The notes below the pieces were generated by a model. It was given only the letters and a program-made list of their open reading frames with translations. It did not search any database and was not told where the DNA came from. The translations under genes and the position numbers were made by a program. This document shows, piece after piece, positions 10,377 through 22,111 of a stretch of 64,000 nucleotides of DNA (the first letter of the stretch is position 1; every line of letters begins with the position of its first letter). Origin of the DNA: Tieghemiomyces parasiticus (Eukaryota > Kickxellomycota > Dimargaritomycetes > Dimargaritales > Dimargaritaceae); the NCBI GenBank assembly GCA_027575765.1, contig JANBPT010000144.1:1-64000 (forward strand), in the 5' to 3' direction.

Positions 10377-13300
10377 TTACTCCCCTCGTACGCGGCGGGT
10401 CCGTTTAGGTAATTTGGTGTCTCCGGCAATATCGGCCGGACCGTGCCCATCAACCACCATCTTACTGAGTGGGACCGTCCGGCCGTATCGCGTGGCCGAA
10501 TGGTTCGTTGAGTTGATGAGCGGTGACTTGGGCAACGGAATCTTGGCTGCTGCGGTGACGGACATGGCAGAGGCCGATACGGCCCGGGTGGCCCGAGTAG
10601 TGCGGCCGCTGCCTAAACGGGAAGGCGCGCGAACGGTCGTACGGGTTGTCGTCCCCTGGGCATTCATTGGGGTCGCTACGGCTGGGTGGGCACCAGATGT
10701 AGTAGTAATCGCATTGGTGGGCGTGGTGCCCTCAACGTCGCTGCCGGATTCGGATACGGAGTCAGGAAGCGGGATAGCGGTGGCGCAGGATACGAACCGT
10801 TTGGGAAGGACGGTCAGCTGGTCCTCGGACCGTAAGCTGAGAGCACTGGCGCTACGTGCTAGCCTTTGTGCCCTCGGATCCCCGCGGGTATCGCCCAAGG
10901 AATCTGGGGTGTCGCGGCCGTGGTCGTCGTTGGAGTCGTCAGTCGGAAGGTGGTCAGAAAGGGGCGATAGGGTCCGCGACAGGAGGAGAGGGGAAACGTC
11001 GGGACTGCTGGGGGCGGCCAGTAAGCGGATCACGTCCTCTGCGGTGAGATTGATGGGTCGCTCCTCGCCGCGGGCCTCATAGTACTCGGCCAGTAGCGTC
11101 TCGGGCTCGGCTGTGCGCGCCCACGTCGTGGTGTAACTGAACCGGCGGCGTTTCGGGGCGCTGTCTGAATCGGGCAGCGGACGTACCTGGGTGTGCACTA
11201 GGTGATGGGTACGGGCAGTGAGTTTGTGCATGCGGTCCTGGGCGTTGGCAGCAAAGGCATCGAACGCCTCATGGAGGTGGCCCGTCTGGCAGCGGACGTA
11301 AGTACCGCTAGTATCCAGGGTGGCCGTGGTAGCATCGGTGCAGGCAGCCGCGTCGGCGGCGGCCTTGGCCAGGCGAGTGCGGACCGTATTAACCGAGGCT
11401 TGAGCGGCAATGCGTTGTCGTTGATCTCGGTCGGCTGCCTCGGCCTGGGCAGCGGATATCTGGCCGAGGGCGGTCGGGAGGCTCTGGGAATGACGATCCC
11501 AGTTGGTAGCCACCCGGGCAGTGAGCAACGCCTGGTGAGCATCGAGTACTGCAGTGGTGCCGTCGGCCAACTGCGTCCGGATGGCCGCCGCATCCGCTGC
11601 TAACCTGCTCTGCGCCGCGGTGGCCCGGTCATCGATAACCCCGCTGATGGTGCGTAGTTCGGCCACAGCCGTTCGATGATCGGTCCGGAAGGTCGCTAGT
11701 TGGGCGCGTTGGGTCTGTTCCATGGACTGAACCTGGCTGAGCCGGCGGACCAGGGTCTCGCGCTGGCCGGCAAAGGAGGCGGCCAGGAGGCCACTGACCT
11801 CGTTAAGTAGGGCCTCCTTCCGGCGTTCACACTCGGCGCCGTGTTCCTCGAGAACCGAGGTGAGATCCGCCGTCAGCTGTTCCCCGCCTGTCAGGGAAGC
11901 CGTTAGCGCCGTCTCGGTGTCGATATCGAGCCGGTCAGCCTTCTTCCCTTGGTCAGTCACCAGGTGCCGAATCTGGTCCAGGGATGTGCCGACTGCGTCG
12001 GCGAGGCCCGTCAGTCGGTCGCCGAATTCGGTACGCTGGACCGTAAGTTGCTCAGTGAGAGTCCTTAGGGCGGCCTCGAGACCCGAGCGGAGGGAGGTGT
12101 CGGTCTCGGTCAGGGCTCGTTCTACCTCAATGAGCGTATGGGCCGTCCGTTCCCGCTCGGTCTGGGCGATATCCCCGTGATGGTCGTAGCTGGCGGCCCA
12201 GTCCGCCTGCCCGGCCAGGACATCCTCGCACTGCGTCCGGAGGGTGGCCAAGTGGTCACGTAGGCGGGCCTGCTCAGTCTGGTAGGTCATCTCTAAGCCG
12301 GCAGCGAAGCTGCCGAGGAATTCGGTCTGTACCTGTTGATAATCTTTGACCTCCTGTACCATGGCGTCGGTTCGCTCGCGGAGGTCGGCCTCGAAGGCAG
12401 TTAGGTAGGTCCGATTAGCGGTGTCCGTGGCGTGGTGGTCGTCGGCCACGTTGTGGAGGCGAGTGAGGTCGTCGACGGCGTCCTGGACACACGCAAGCAG
12501 GTCACCGGCCACGTCATCCAGCTGCATCTCAGTGCGGCTGTGCGCGGCCACCACGGTGAGCTGCTCGGTAATTGTGACGCGCGCCCGCTCCAAGTTAATG
12601 GCAGCGGTGGCTAGCCGGTCGTCGGCTTGGCGTAGACGCGCCTTGACGGCCTCCAAATCCTCGGTGGCTCGTCGTAGCTGGGCCATTATATCCTGTGTAC
12701 GCTCGTTGGCCGCCTGAACCGACCCTTCCATCTCCTCCATGCGCAACTTATATTCTACCACGGCGTCCTTACAGGTCTGGTTCTCCTCCAGGAGCTCATC
12801 GTAGCTATTTTTAGTGAGATGAATACCGTTCTTCTCCCGTGAGGCCTGGATAGCATGTTTTCGTGCGGGTTTAAAGTAAGGGCAGACGCTGGTACGGTTA
12901 GCATGCCTCCCAAGTGAGAAACCAGGGCCAGCTCAGGCACACTTCCACGGCTAAGACGCGGGCGGAAAGGTCCTCGCGCTCTTGAAACTTACCAGTAGGT
13001 CCGCCCGGAGGCGCACAATCTCGTTCTTGAGCCGGCCGGACTCGCGCTCAAATTCTTTGACGAGAGTGTTTTGGGTGACACGCTGGTTGACCTCGGGCTT
13101 GTTCTTGATATTCTTGGCGCGGTTGGCGTATTCGAGGGTGCTGAGCGTCTCCTCCAGGTCGGCCCGGGTCGGGGCGACGGTGGCGATGATGCTGGTTTTG
13201 GTGTGCCCGCCCAACGAGTCCTGCAGAAGGCGAGTGAGGTTACTGTCGCGATACGGGATGTAGGAGGCATGTTTCACCAGCTCGTTGATGACCCGGCCCA

Positions 13301-14410
13301 GGGTTAGTAGACTCTGGTTGATTTTGCCGGCCTCGCGGACGCGCTTGTTCTCGGCGCCTGACCGGCCTATATTCTCTGACCCGGCTAGGTCCACCAGGTT
13401 GAGCTTGCCGATCTTGACTAGACCCTGATTCTCGGGACTGGACTCGGTGATGTGGACTGTGATGGAGAAGATGGCGTGCGACCGGCTCGATTTTTCGTTA
13501 CACAAGGTGGCCGCCACGCAGCGCCGGTGCGAACCCTTCTGGAGCAGGGCCAGGGCATCGCGGGCGTTCTCTACGGGTAATTCTTGCAGTCCTTGGATTA
13601 GTATGGATCGCTTGGCAGCATCCTTTGAAGTATCGTCGTAGATGCGTAGTCGCTGCGGGGTCTCGTCCTCGTCGAGTGGGAGCAGGTCGCGAAGTTCTTC
13701 GTTGTACAGTTCTATATAGGATACCATCACTGTAAAATCCGATTTGCGACGGCCCAAATGTTCAAAGAGATGGTACAGGGTGCGGGGGATGATACCGGAC
13801 TGGTCACAGAGCTGACCTTGGGTACCTTCAAGGTCACCTTCCATGGTGTACGTCTTTCCTGTACCTGTTTGGCCGTATGCGAAAAGGGTGCAATTGTAAC
13901 CTTTGGTGACCTCCTCAATCAGGGGCATGGCCACTTCTTGGAACAGATTCTCCTGGGTTGCATCGGGACCGAACACGCGGTCAAACATGTACGTCCGGCG
14001 CTGAGTCACGTCGGCGGCCGACGTCTTCACGCTGACCTGCCGGCCGCTGATGGGTGGGACGCTAACCACCGTGGGCAATGCCTCACGTTGCTCGCGTTCA
14101 TTGCGACCACTGTGGGGAAGCGGTGATGAAGGGAAGAGTACATCAAGTCAACTTTGGGTGAGGGAATGGCCACACTTAAAATCTGGGCGGGGGAGGTTAA
14201 GGCTGTGGGCCGATGGCAGACTTTCGAACAATATACAGCTGCCAAGGTACCAGATACGCCAGACGGCTACTGACAAATTAGAATAGTCAGGTCTAACGAA
14301 GTATTTAACTTGAGTAGACTTCTGCAGCTGCTGTGCTCCATTATTCGCCACACCCGAGAGACAACTTACCGGCAACGCACGATGACCTGTATGTTAGTGC
14401 CCTTCTCCAT
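10377..14410 (-). CDS. kinesin-5 (BimC/Eg5/Cin8 family) mitotic motor
   Basis: Homotetrameric plus-end motor that slides antiparallel spindle microtubules. Three exons on the minus strand, 14410-14370, 14109-12993 and 12845-10377, are joined through introns of 260 and 147 bp with GTAAGT donors and CAG/CCAG acceptors; frame and family sequence are continuous (VIVRCRGRN across the first joint). About 1208 aa. The N-terminal motor has the P-loop GQTGTGKT (93-100), switch I NEKSSRSH (218-225), switch II DLAGSE (254-259) and the neck region after NRAKNIKNKPEVNQ. A coiled-coil stalk follows, then a BimC-box-like stretch near residue 947. The tail after that box is long (about 250 aa), Ser/Thr-rich and ends in a basic cluster. 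The motor class is secure; the tail is poorly conserved. Confidence 0.95.
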
Positions 14411-15749
14411 GGTCTATAAATGAATGGGCGAGGCCAGATGGAGTAGGATCCCGCGCCCTCCGGTAAGGCAACGGCGCGGACGAGTGGTTTGGCGTTTGGA
14501 CTTGGTGCGGAGTAGACGCACGAATGGGATCGCTTCGTTCGACAGGTTATGTGAAAAGTGGCGTGGGCTGTATGGGATTCCAAAGGTTGGGGGGGGCGAC
14601 AACTCAGGAACTGGAGTATGACCCTGGCGGGGAGCGGAGATTGAATAAGGGATTCGGATGGCGGGGTAGGAAGTGGCAGGACTTGATTGGTGTGGTGGTG
14701 TGTTTCAGTACGGGCAGTCGGCATTCACAGGGCTGAGTGATCGCTCAGGTGAACAGAGGTCTGACGAGTAGGTCCAGGGGTGGGCACATAAACTAAGTCA
14801 GGGAAAAAACACTTAGCGCTCGCAAAGCAAAGCAGCTAGGAAGAGTGAGAGGGGTGAAAGTGAATAGAGGGGTTGCTAATACTAATGGCGAGCGTCACGT
14901 TCACACCTTGTCGACTAGGAAGGTAGGAACCAGGAGGGTAGGTGGGTCAAAAAGATACGACGGCTTGCAGGCAGTCGAAGCGGCTTAATAACGAACAACT
15001 GCAGCGCTTGGTATACTTTTGCAGTGATATGGACTGGGCGTTGTTAAGCGCACAGCGGGGAGTTGTAAGTGGTTTCCAACGTCCATCGCAAAGAGGTCTT
15101 CCGGACGCGTTTCCCTCCTACTTCATTTTGGCCCGCTCCGCCGCCAGATGAAGGTCTCGATCACAGGGGCTAAAAATAACCCCTTCGGTCGTCACGGGCC
15201 TTCGTGCTCTACCGGGCGCCAGGCTCAACGCAGGCAACATTAGCAGGTGGGGGTGGGCAGAATAACGACGAGGGTCTAAAAGGTAAACAATAACAGCCCG
15301 CACGCCACTAGGGACAGGAGAGGTGGGAGGCGAATTTCCCACCGTATGAAATAACTGGCCCCATTCGTGGGAAAAGTATTCTCAAACGCCCCAGTGGGCA
15401 GGTCGGCGGATGGGTCTGCCATTTAGCCATTATCTGAATATGACAGTTACATGCAGTTCGCTCAACGAAAGCCGCGCTTACGGGGTTCTATTTGGATGAA
15501 CCCGTTCGCTTTCAAATATAGGCCCCATCCCCACTGCCTACGCCTCACATCAGTTGATGAACAAGTCACCCAGGCAGTTCGTTAGGACCAAGACGTAGAT
15601 TTATAGAAGCGCTTGACCGGATAGGATGGAAAGCAGGCATGATCTCGGCATGCCGGTTAGCTCAGCGTCCGTGGCAGAGAAAACGTGAAATAGAAACAAA
15701 AGGAGGGCACAGGGAGAAGAAGGCGTCGACAACGGGACAACTTGAGAGC
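14411..15749. other. 1.3 kb region upstream of the kinesin-5 gene
   Basis: Lies between the kinesin start and the end of the Nst1-like gene, both on the minus strand, so it holds the kinesin promoter and the region into which the Nst1-like gene's upstream neighbour would be read. No ORF with coding character and no clear TATA box at a usual distance. I see nothing else. Confidence 0.5.
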
Positions 15750-18700
15750 CTACAATGGAATGAAACAGACAGTCAGAGCCTGTTCCCAGTCGACGGCCGC
15801 CAGCGCAGCAGATTTCTGGTTACCGTTACCACCACCACCTGGGGCCGATGTGAAGGGTTTTTCATCCTTGAGGCGATACACGAACTGACCCGAGTGCAGC
15901 GGCTGTCCGAGACGCACGAACATATCGCGGCCGAGAACGTGAGGCGGTGCGGCCGAAAGGGGGAAATCCGTGGCCGTCACGTCAGTCCCGCACATCAAAG
16001 TAGCCAGCTCGGCAAGAGGAGTTGTGGTGTCGCGTGTTACGGCCTGGTAGGCGCGGTAAAGGTGCGGGAGGACGTAAAACTGCGGATCGAGGTTGGCCAG
16101 ACTATCCAGCACCGTAGCGGCCCGGCGACCGGACTCGGTAGGTGAAGGTGGCGATGCCGGTTGTAATTGCTGAGTCGCGGTGGCACCGTTGCCAGCGCCT
16201 TTAAACCGATCAATGACCTTGGCGACCGCGCCGGTGTTATTGCCACAGCGGTGGATCTCCAGTTGGACGTAAACCAGGCGCAGCGACTCGAGGCGGGAAT
16301 CCGGGTTGTAGCGGGGCGGGGAGTGTGGGGTACCCGCTGGTGGGGGCCGGCGGATCGGTCCCAAATCCTCGGCGGCTGAAGCTGCCATGGCGGGCTGAGG
16401 GGCCAATGCCGGCGGGGAGGCTTCGGTAAAAGTCCGGGCAGGGGTAGCGGTAGCAGCCGCAGTCGTGGCGACGGTCAGGGGTGACGGTCGTGGCCCACTA
16501 GATTCCTCCGATAGCCCTAGCTGGGCCAGTACGTCGACAGGGAGAGAGGGCGTACGCGAGGTGGCACGGCCGGCGGCGCCGAAATGGAATGCGGTAGCGG
16601 TAGGCGTCTCGAGCGGGCTGGGTCGCGTGGAAAAGTCCGTAGAACGGTATGGTCCGCCATTGGAGGTGGAACGGTATGCCATAGTTTCGCCGCCACGTGG
16701 GGACGCCATAGCGCCGTAGCTGAACCCCGTGGCGCTAGCTGGAGTGACGGGTGCTGAGGGTGACCAAATCGACGAGGAAGTGTAATCGAAGGTCTTGAGT
16801 GGCGAGAGGGTGGTCACCGAGCCTGACCGCCCTCCGCGTGGTGGCCGCCCGAGAAGGGCCGGGGGTCGAGCGGTGATGTTGGCCTCTAGGGCCGAAGGCG
16901 GGCCCAGGAGATCAGCCCCATCGTCATCAAGTAAATCTTCGACAAGGCGTGAGGGAAGGTCGGACGGGTGGGAGGTGGAACGGTGCCCTACAAGTTGGAA
17001 GCTGTCAGCGTGGGCCAGAGGGGACGACGGGGCGGGGGCGCCACGGCCGATTCCGCCCCAAGCACCCCCGCCACCGACGCCACTGGTGAACAGACCGGGA
17101 TGGATGGTCGGGACAGGCTGGGCTGGGGCTGACATGCCCAGCATCAGGCCACCATCGTTGGACATCGAATACAACCCGGACGGCCCGATGGTACGCCGGG
17201 GGCCAATGGGAATCCCTGGGGTCGGGAAAAGATCGTGGAAAGGGGTGGTCGGTACCGATATGCCAGTAAGGGCCCGCACGTTAGTGTAGGCAGCCGGAGT
17301 TTCGCTGGTTAAGGGTAGGGCGGGCGTAGGCATAGTACTCTCGCCGGGAGTGGCCGAGGGCGGCGAAGGAACAGCGACGGAAGACGGTGCGATCTGAGAT
17401 GGTGGGGTCGTCTTGGTGGGGGCCACAGAGACCGTAATCGGCTCCGGCGCGAAGGACTGTGCTACTTTAGGTTGGGGCGGGGTCTTGACCACCACGGGAT
17501 GGGCCACGCCGGCCTTGATCGTCCGGGCAGCACCGCTGGCCGGGGAGGTGACAGCTGAGGCCTTCTCCGTAGTGCGTTCAGGTATCTCGATGGTGGGATT
17601 GGCGGCCGGGTCCTGCTTGGGGTATACAGGGGCCTTCTCCGCGGATCGGGTGGGTTTAGCGACGGCAGGGCTGGCGTTCGGGCTGGGTTTGCGGCCAGCG
17701 GGTGCGGCCACCGCCTGTGAAACGGACATGGCAGTGGATCTGGAGGTGCTAGCCAAAGTCACATCCCGGCCCTTCCTACCTGCTGGCGAGCGGGGATTAG
17801 TGGCCGGTTTGGCTGGCGCTGGTTTAGCCTCGTCAGTGGGTTTCTTAGTGGCTACGCTGCGGCCAGCCTTGGATACGTTGGTCGCCTTGGCTGTCCGGGA
17901 CTTCTCCGTCGGGAGAGCGTCTGCCGCCGTGGTCTCGGTATTAGCCTTGGCTGTCCGGGACTTCTCCGTTGGGAGAGCGTCTGCCACCGTGGTCTCGGTA
18001 TTAGTCTTGGCTGACTTGTCTGTGTCACGGCGATGCTTCTGGGCTGCCGCCTCCTTCTTGAGGCGCAGCTCTGGGTTCTGGTCGCGCAGCTTTTGTAGGC
18101 GCTGGAGGGCCTGTTCCTCCTGCACCCGCCGGACCGCAGCTTCGCGCTCCTTGCGTTCATTGGCACGCTGGCGTTCTAGGGCTGCATCCTTGGCTAGACG
18201 AGCTTCCAGGGCCTCGCGCTTGGCTTCCTTGGCCCGCTGTTCCTTCTCCAACTGCAGCTCGCGCTGACTCTTACCCTTAGCTTTGCCTTTTCCCTTACCG
18301 CCCTTCCTGTTGTCCTTGGCGCGATCAGTGGTGTGTGAGGAGGACACGTTGGCCCCAGATCCGCCCTGACTGCGACTGTGGTTCTTCTTCTCTTCGTGGC
18401 CCAGCTCGCGCAGTAATTCAGCCGCCTTAGCCTCCGCCACCTGCTCACGGTAGGCTAGAATCACGCGTTGTTCCAGGAGACGGGTGATGAGCAGCTCAAC
18501 GCACTGGCGGGCCTCCTCTGCGCGCTGTTCCCGGCTGGCCAGCACGTCACACTCATCCGGGTCGTCACCTTGGTCTTCTTCGTCCAGTTCGCCCTCGTCG
18601 TCGTCATCTTCATCATCCGGATCATCGTCGTAGGGCGGATCGTCTGGGTACCCAGGTCCGTAACCCAAGTCGGCCTCCAGAACCACGTCGCCGTTACGTC

Positions 18701-21005
18701 CGTAGTCACGAGGTAGAGGAGCGTACTGGGCGGCCAGGGAGGCGGCGTGCGCATCGGGCCCGTACGCGTCATGCCAGAGGGGGGCGTATCCCTCCGGCAA
18801 GTTATCGGCGTAGGACATGGGGTCGGCCGTGGGATCGGCCGCTGTCACCCCCGACTCCGGTGGTGGAAGCGACGGCGAGGGATCGGCGGCCGTGGCAGCG
18901 GCAAGGTTACGCTCAGGGTCGTCTTCGAGGTAGGAACCTACGAGTTCAGTCATGACTTGGCTGATGTGACGCTTCTTTTCAGCGCTGAGCGACTGGAACA
19001 TGGTCTGGGTGGCAGCGTAGGCGCTAGACCGCGCACTATCCGGCCCGTCCTCCCCGTCCATGCGCAGTAGGCTGAAGTCGAGTAAGGGCGGGGACGCCGT
19101 ACCTTCCCCAGGCTCCTCCTCCGTGGTGGGCTCTTCGCTGGTCTCGCGCTGGCGGCGGGCCGCGGCCGCGCGGTGCAATTTATGTTCGGCAAACTGCTCC
19201 ATCATGGCCAGAAACTTTTCGCCGTTGTTCTGCAAAAGGTCCTCGGCTACGTGCAAAATCTCTTGGCGCTCAGCTTCTGAGATGGGCGGGTCGGCGGGGG
19301 GCGTGGCAGGGACAGGCGCAGACGGTTGGGGTTCCGCCTCGTAGGGTCGCGACTGGTACAAGGACTGGGCGTTGGACCGTCCCACATAGGACGCATTGAA
19401 GAGGAAGCGGCGCAGGGATCCACCGTCCTCCGGAGGTGTAGCGGCCAGGCCCGATTCTGGGCGGGGTGGGCCCAGGTAAGTCAGATTCCGCGCCTCCTCG
19501 GAGTTGGCCATGAGGGCGGCGCCCTGTGCAATACCGGATGCGGGTAGGTCGACGTGCCCCAGCCGAGCCTCGCTGTCGCTTGCCGGATAGGCCGCCTGAA
19601 GGTCCTTAAGGGCTGGGGGGTCGATTTCGGAATGGGCGTCGTCCTTAGTTGATGGGGTCCACCCGGGGTGCGGTGGGGGATTGTCGTCGTCCTCAAAGAA
19701 CCGGAGAAGACCTGCCGCATCAACCGTCTCGATGGGGTCGTCATCATACTCAAAGGCCCCCGGGGCAGGGGGGTAGTACGGACAGGCCGCCTCGTCGTGC
19801 TCGTAGGGGTGGTCCAGGTCGTCATCATCATCGTCATCGGGATCTTTTTCGTCCTCGCTGTTGTAGCAGTAGAAGGGCCGGGCGTGGAGTCCGTAGTAGA
19901 AACTCCGCTCGGCCCGGGCGCAGCTGGCGCAGGGCGCGTGGTCATCGTAGGGACCGTGGGCGTCCCCCGCAGGGCTATGGTGGTTCCCGTGGACCGCGGG
20001 AGCAATGACGTGGGAGCGGGGTGAATGGTACTTGCTGCTAGCCGCGGTAATCAGCATCTCCATGTGGGCCTCATAAGCCTCGTACAGGACCGGGAGTTCG
20101 TCCTCAATCTCAGCCTGGCGGCGGGTGCACAGGCTACACGAACAGCTGGCCCGTTTCTGTTTCTTAACCGCGTCGCTTACGGCCTGGCGACCCACCCGCA
20201 CCAGGCGCTGTTGCTCGACTGGGGGCAATTGAGTCCAAAAGGAGCGGACCCGGCCGCGCTCCTCCGGAGTGACGGTCATGGGTGGGGGCACAGTGAGAAA
20301 CCGGTCGTAGTGGTAGGACGGCTTGGGTCGGGAAGGGTAGGCGGCAGGGACGCCGGTCCCCCCTGCGGCGGGTGGCGGGGCAGGGTGCGCGTAACGGTTC
20401 CCAGCGGGGTCCGGGTTGTGATGGTAGGCAGGCTGACTATGGTGCGGCGGCGGGGGTGGCGGGTGCGCGTACGGGTGGGTCGCTGCGCGGTAGGCGGACG
20501 GGTAAGCTGGGTGGACATGCGGTGAGGGGTAGGTCGTCGTGGATCCGGACGACCCACCACCGTGGCCGCTGGGCGGAGGGGGCGGGTAACTATTAGACGG
20601 GTCGGGGGATTCCAGATGGCCAGACCGACCGCCAGTCGGGTAGGTGTAGTGCGGCGGTCGGTGGCCTGTACCAGCGAGGGGATAGGCGGGTGTTACATAG
20701 TGCTCCGGGGCTGGCCTCGTGGGCGGGTGGGTGGGATGGCCTTGGGCAGAGTCGCGGGCGCGAGCCACCGCGGTTCGACTCGCGGTTGGACGGGGCAGGC
20801 GCGACGGGTACCGTGAGGGGCGCTGGTGGTGGTGGTGAGGGTCGACACACTCTCCGTCGGAGGTATGCGGCGACCGGGGGGCCTCTGGCGGGGATCCCTG
20901 GGAGGGCGAGGCATTGAAGTGCACCTCGTCGGCTAGGCCATATGACCAAAAGAGCCGGGCGTCGGCCTCCATGAGTGCCTTGGTAAATTGTTGTCGGTCA
21001 ACCAT
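15750..21005 (-). CDS. Nst1-like protein (fungal stress-response family)
   Basis: Single uninterrupted ORF of 1751 aa. The recognisable Nst1-type block lies near residues 245-315: FWTQLP...R followed by a Cys cluster (SCSCSLC) and AEIEDELPVLYEAYEAHME, the hallmark of fungal Nst1. Before it is a His/Pro/Gly/Tyr-rich low-complexity segment. After it come acidic runs, then near residues 885-985 a highly charged Lys/Arg/Glu helix typical of the Nst1 central coiled coil. An Ala/Pro/Lys-rich segment contains two near-identical 20-residue repeats, and the last part is Ser/Pro-rich. In yeast, Nst1 affects salt tolerance; no biochemical activity is established that I can rely on. Cryptic introns cannot be excluded in such a long low-complexity ORF. 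The ATG at 21005 is the first in frame. Confidence 0.75.
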   Translation of the reverse strand: MVDRQQFTKALMEADARLFWSYGLADEVHFNASPSQGSPPEAPRSPHTSDGECVDPHHHHQRPSRYPSRLPRPTASRTAVARARDSAQGHPTHPPTRPAPEHYVTPAYPLAGTGHRPPHYTYPTGGRSGHLESPDPSNSYPPPPPSGHGGGSSGSTTTYPSPHVHPAYPSAYRAATHPYAHPPPPPPHHSQPAYHHNPDPAGNRYAHPAPPPAAGGTGVPAAYPSRPKPSYHYDRFLTVPPPMTVTPEERGRVRSFWTQLPPVEQQRLVRVGRQAVSDAVKKQKRASCSCSLCTRRQAEIEDELPVLYEAYEAHMEMLITAASSKYHSPRSHVIAPAVHGNHHSPAGDAHGPYDDHAPCASCARAERSFYYGLHARPFYCYNSEDEKDPDDDDDDDLDHPYEHDEAACPYYPPAPGAFEYDDDPIETVDAAGLLRFFEDDDNPPPHPGWTPSTKDDAHSEIDPPALKDLQAAYPASDSEARLGHVDLPASGIAQGAALMANSEEARNLTYLGPPRPESGLAATPPEDGGSLRRFLFNASYVGRSNAQSLYQSRPYEAEPQPSAPVPATPPADPPISEAERQEILHVAEDLLQNNGEKFLAMMEQFAEHKLHRAAAARRQRETSEEPTTEEEPGEGTASPPLLDFSLLRMDGEDGPDSARSSAYAATQTMFQSLSAEKKRHISQVMTELVGSYLEDDPERNLAAATAADPSPSLPPPESGVTAADPTADPMSYADNLPEGYAPLWHDAYGPDAHAASLAAQYAPLPRDYGRNGDVVLEADLGYGPGYPDDPPYDDDPDDEDDDDEGELDEEDQGDDPDECDVLASREQRAEEARQCVELLITRLLEQRVILAYREQVAEAKAAELLRELGHEEKKNHSRSQGGSGANVSSSHTTDRAKDNRKGGKGKGKAKGKSQRELQLEKEQRAKEAKREALEARLAKDAALERQRANERKEREAAVRRVQEEQALQRLQKLRDQNPELRLKKEAAAQKHRRDTDKSAKTNTETTVADALPTEKSRTAKANTETTAADALPTEKSRTAKATNVSKAGRSVATKKPTDEAKPAPAKPATNPRSPAGRKGRDVTLASTSRSTAMSVSQAVAAPAGRKPSPNASPAVAKPTRSAEKAPVYPKQDPAANPTIEIPERTTEKASAVTSPASGAARTIKAGVAHPVVVKTPPQPKVAQSFAPEPITVSVAPTKTTPPSQIAPSSVAVPSPPSATPGESTMPTPALPLTSETPAAYTNVRALTGISVPTTPFHDLFPTPGIPIGPRRTIGPSGLYSMSNDGGLMLGMSAPAQPVPTIHPGLFTSGVGGGGAWGGIGRGAPAPSSPLAHADSFQLVGHRSTSHPSDLPSRLVEDLLDDDGADLLGPPSALEANITARPPALLGRPPRGGRSGSVTTLSPLKTFDYTSSSIWSPSAPVTPASATGFSYGAMASPRGGETMAYRSTSNGGPYRSTDFSTRPSPLETPTATAFHFGAAGRATSRTPSLPVDVLAQLGLSEESSGPRPSPLTVATTAAATATPARTFTEASPPALAPQPAMAASAAEDLGPIRRPPPAGTPHSPPRYNPDSRLESLRLVYVQLEIHRCGNNTGAVAKVIDRFKGAGNGATATQQLQPASPPSPTESGRRAATVLDSLANLDPQFYVLPHLYRAYQAVTRDTTTPLAELATLMCGTDVTATDFPLSAAPPHVLGRDMFVRLGQPLHSGQFVYRLKDEKPFTSAPGGGGNGNQKSAALAAVDWEQALTVCFIPL
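17884..18013 (-). repeat. 60-bp tandem repeat inside the Nst1-like gene
   Basis: Positions 17884-17943 and 17944-18003 are the same 60-bp unit with two differences (17910/17970 and 17926/17986). A third copy starts at 18001 and stops matching after about 13 bases. The unit encodes a 20-residue segment containing ALPTEKSRTAKA. Confidence 0.95.
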
Positions 21006-22111
21006 GGCGGATGGACCATGGGGGCGCGGCGGGGGCGGCGGTTGAAGAGTATGAATGGTGGCTAAAGTCGCCGGTGGGTGAGGCGAGCGATCCCTAGCGG
21101 AGCGAAGAAAGGGCGAATTGGAAGCTACAGGAATGCAAGGTGTGGAGTTCCACGGGGAATGCGAAGGTTCGCTATTGGCTTAGTCCTTCCTCCTAACGAC
21201 CGCCGTGGGGCTGGATTGGCTGGCGCACCAAGAAGGGGGGTGGGCGCGGTGCCGATCGCGGAGCGGGGCAAGGAAAGTCAGTGGCCGCGATGAACCTATG
21301 GAGGCAGGCGATCCTGACGAGAAGACGAATTGCGAAGAGGGTACCCAAAGAGGAGCAGATGCGCACTGATACAACCTGGATGTTGGGAGAAATGCCAAAA
21401 GGAGGAAACCCTATAAGTGACGAGGTGGACCCAATTGGGGGGAGTGAGGGGAGTCAGGATGTAGAGTGAGTGCCAGGCAGAGGAGGAATAAACGGTGGGC
21501 CTGGCCACTAGGAGGGATTGGTGCAGGGGAACGTATGGGGCGTGAGCACAACAGGGCGAGCTATAACCTTAGGATGGGCAGCGTAGGGGCTCCACGTTGC
21601 ATTAGGGCAGAAGGCCAGGCTGGGATACCTTCACAGGCTCAGCAAGTCAGGACGGAGCCGTCCCGCGACTTAGCGGGGAGGGGTCAAGGCCTGCGGTGTC
21701 CACCTGGGCGGCTGGCATGGAACGGGGGACGGCTCGGGAGCCAACGTGTACACCCCAGAGCAGCGGACTGACGTGCAAGGTAGTGCAAATGGGGAAAGCC
21801 GTGGCCCGGCCGGAGAGCTGCACCTCGCCTGGCGCCTTTAATGCATCGAGCGGGTCTGCGGCATCTGCCCCCTTGCCCCAGCGAACGTCTAGAACTCCAA
21901 TCGGGGCTTCCTTTGCTCCCGCTGGCCTCCCTTCATAATCGCTCGTGTGGCTCCATTCGGTCACTCGTTTTACAACCTACCTTCCCTTTATCCCCGATTG
22001 CTTGGACCCTGCACCTGTCCCCGCGCAGACCCTTAGAGATTCCCCCGCCCCATTCCCCGATTCCCTTCTTTGCAACCTCCTCCGCACATTCCGCGGCCGT
22101 GCCCTATCACC
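21006..22111. other. divergent promoter region, Nst1-like and CobW genes
   Basis: 1.1 kb between head-to-head starts. The half near the CobW gene is C/T-rich on the + strand, as in other genes here. The half near the Nst1-like gene is purine-rich on the + strand, which is the mirror image. No TATA box at a usual distance from either ATG. Confidence 0.5.

Noticed and set aside
12951..13010. Reading kinesin as ending at the stop after VSFKSARTFPPAS
   Set aside because: The frame continues in the next exon with the family neck/coiled-coil sequence after a GTAAGT donor and CCAG acceptor, so this is intron read-through.
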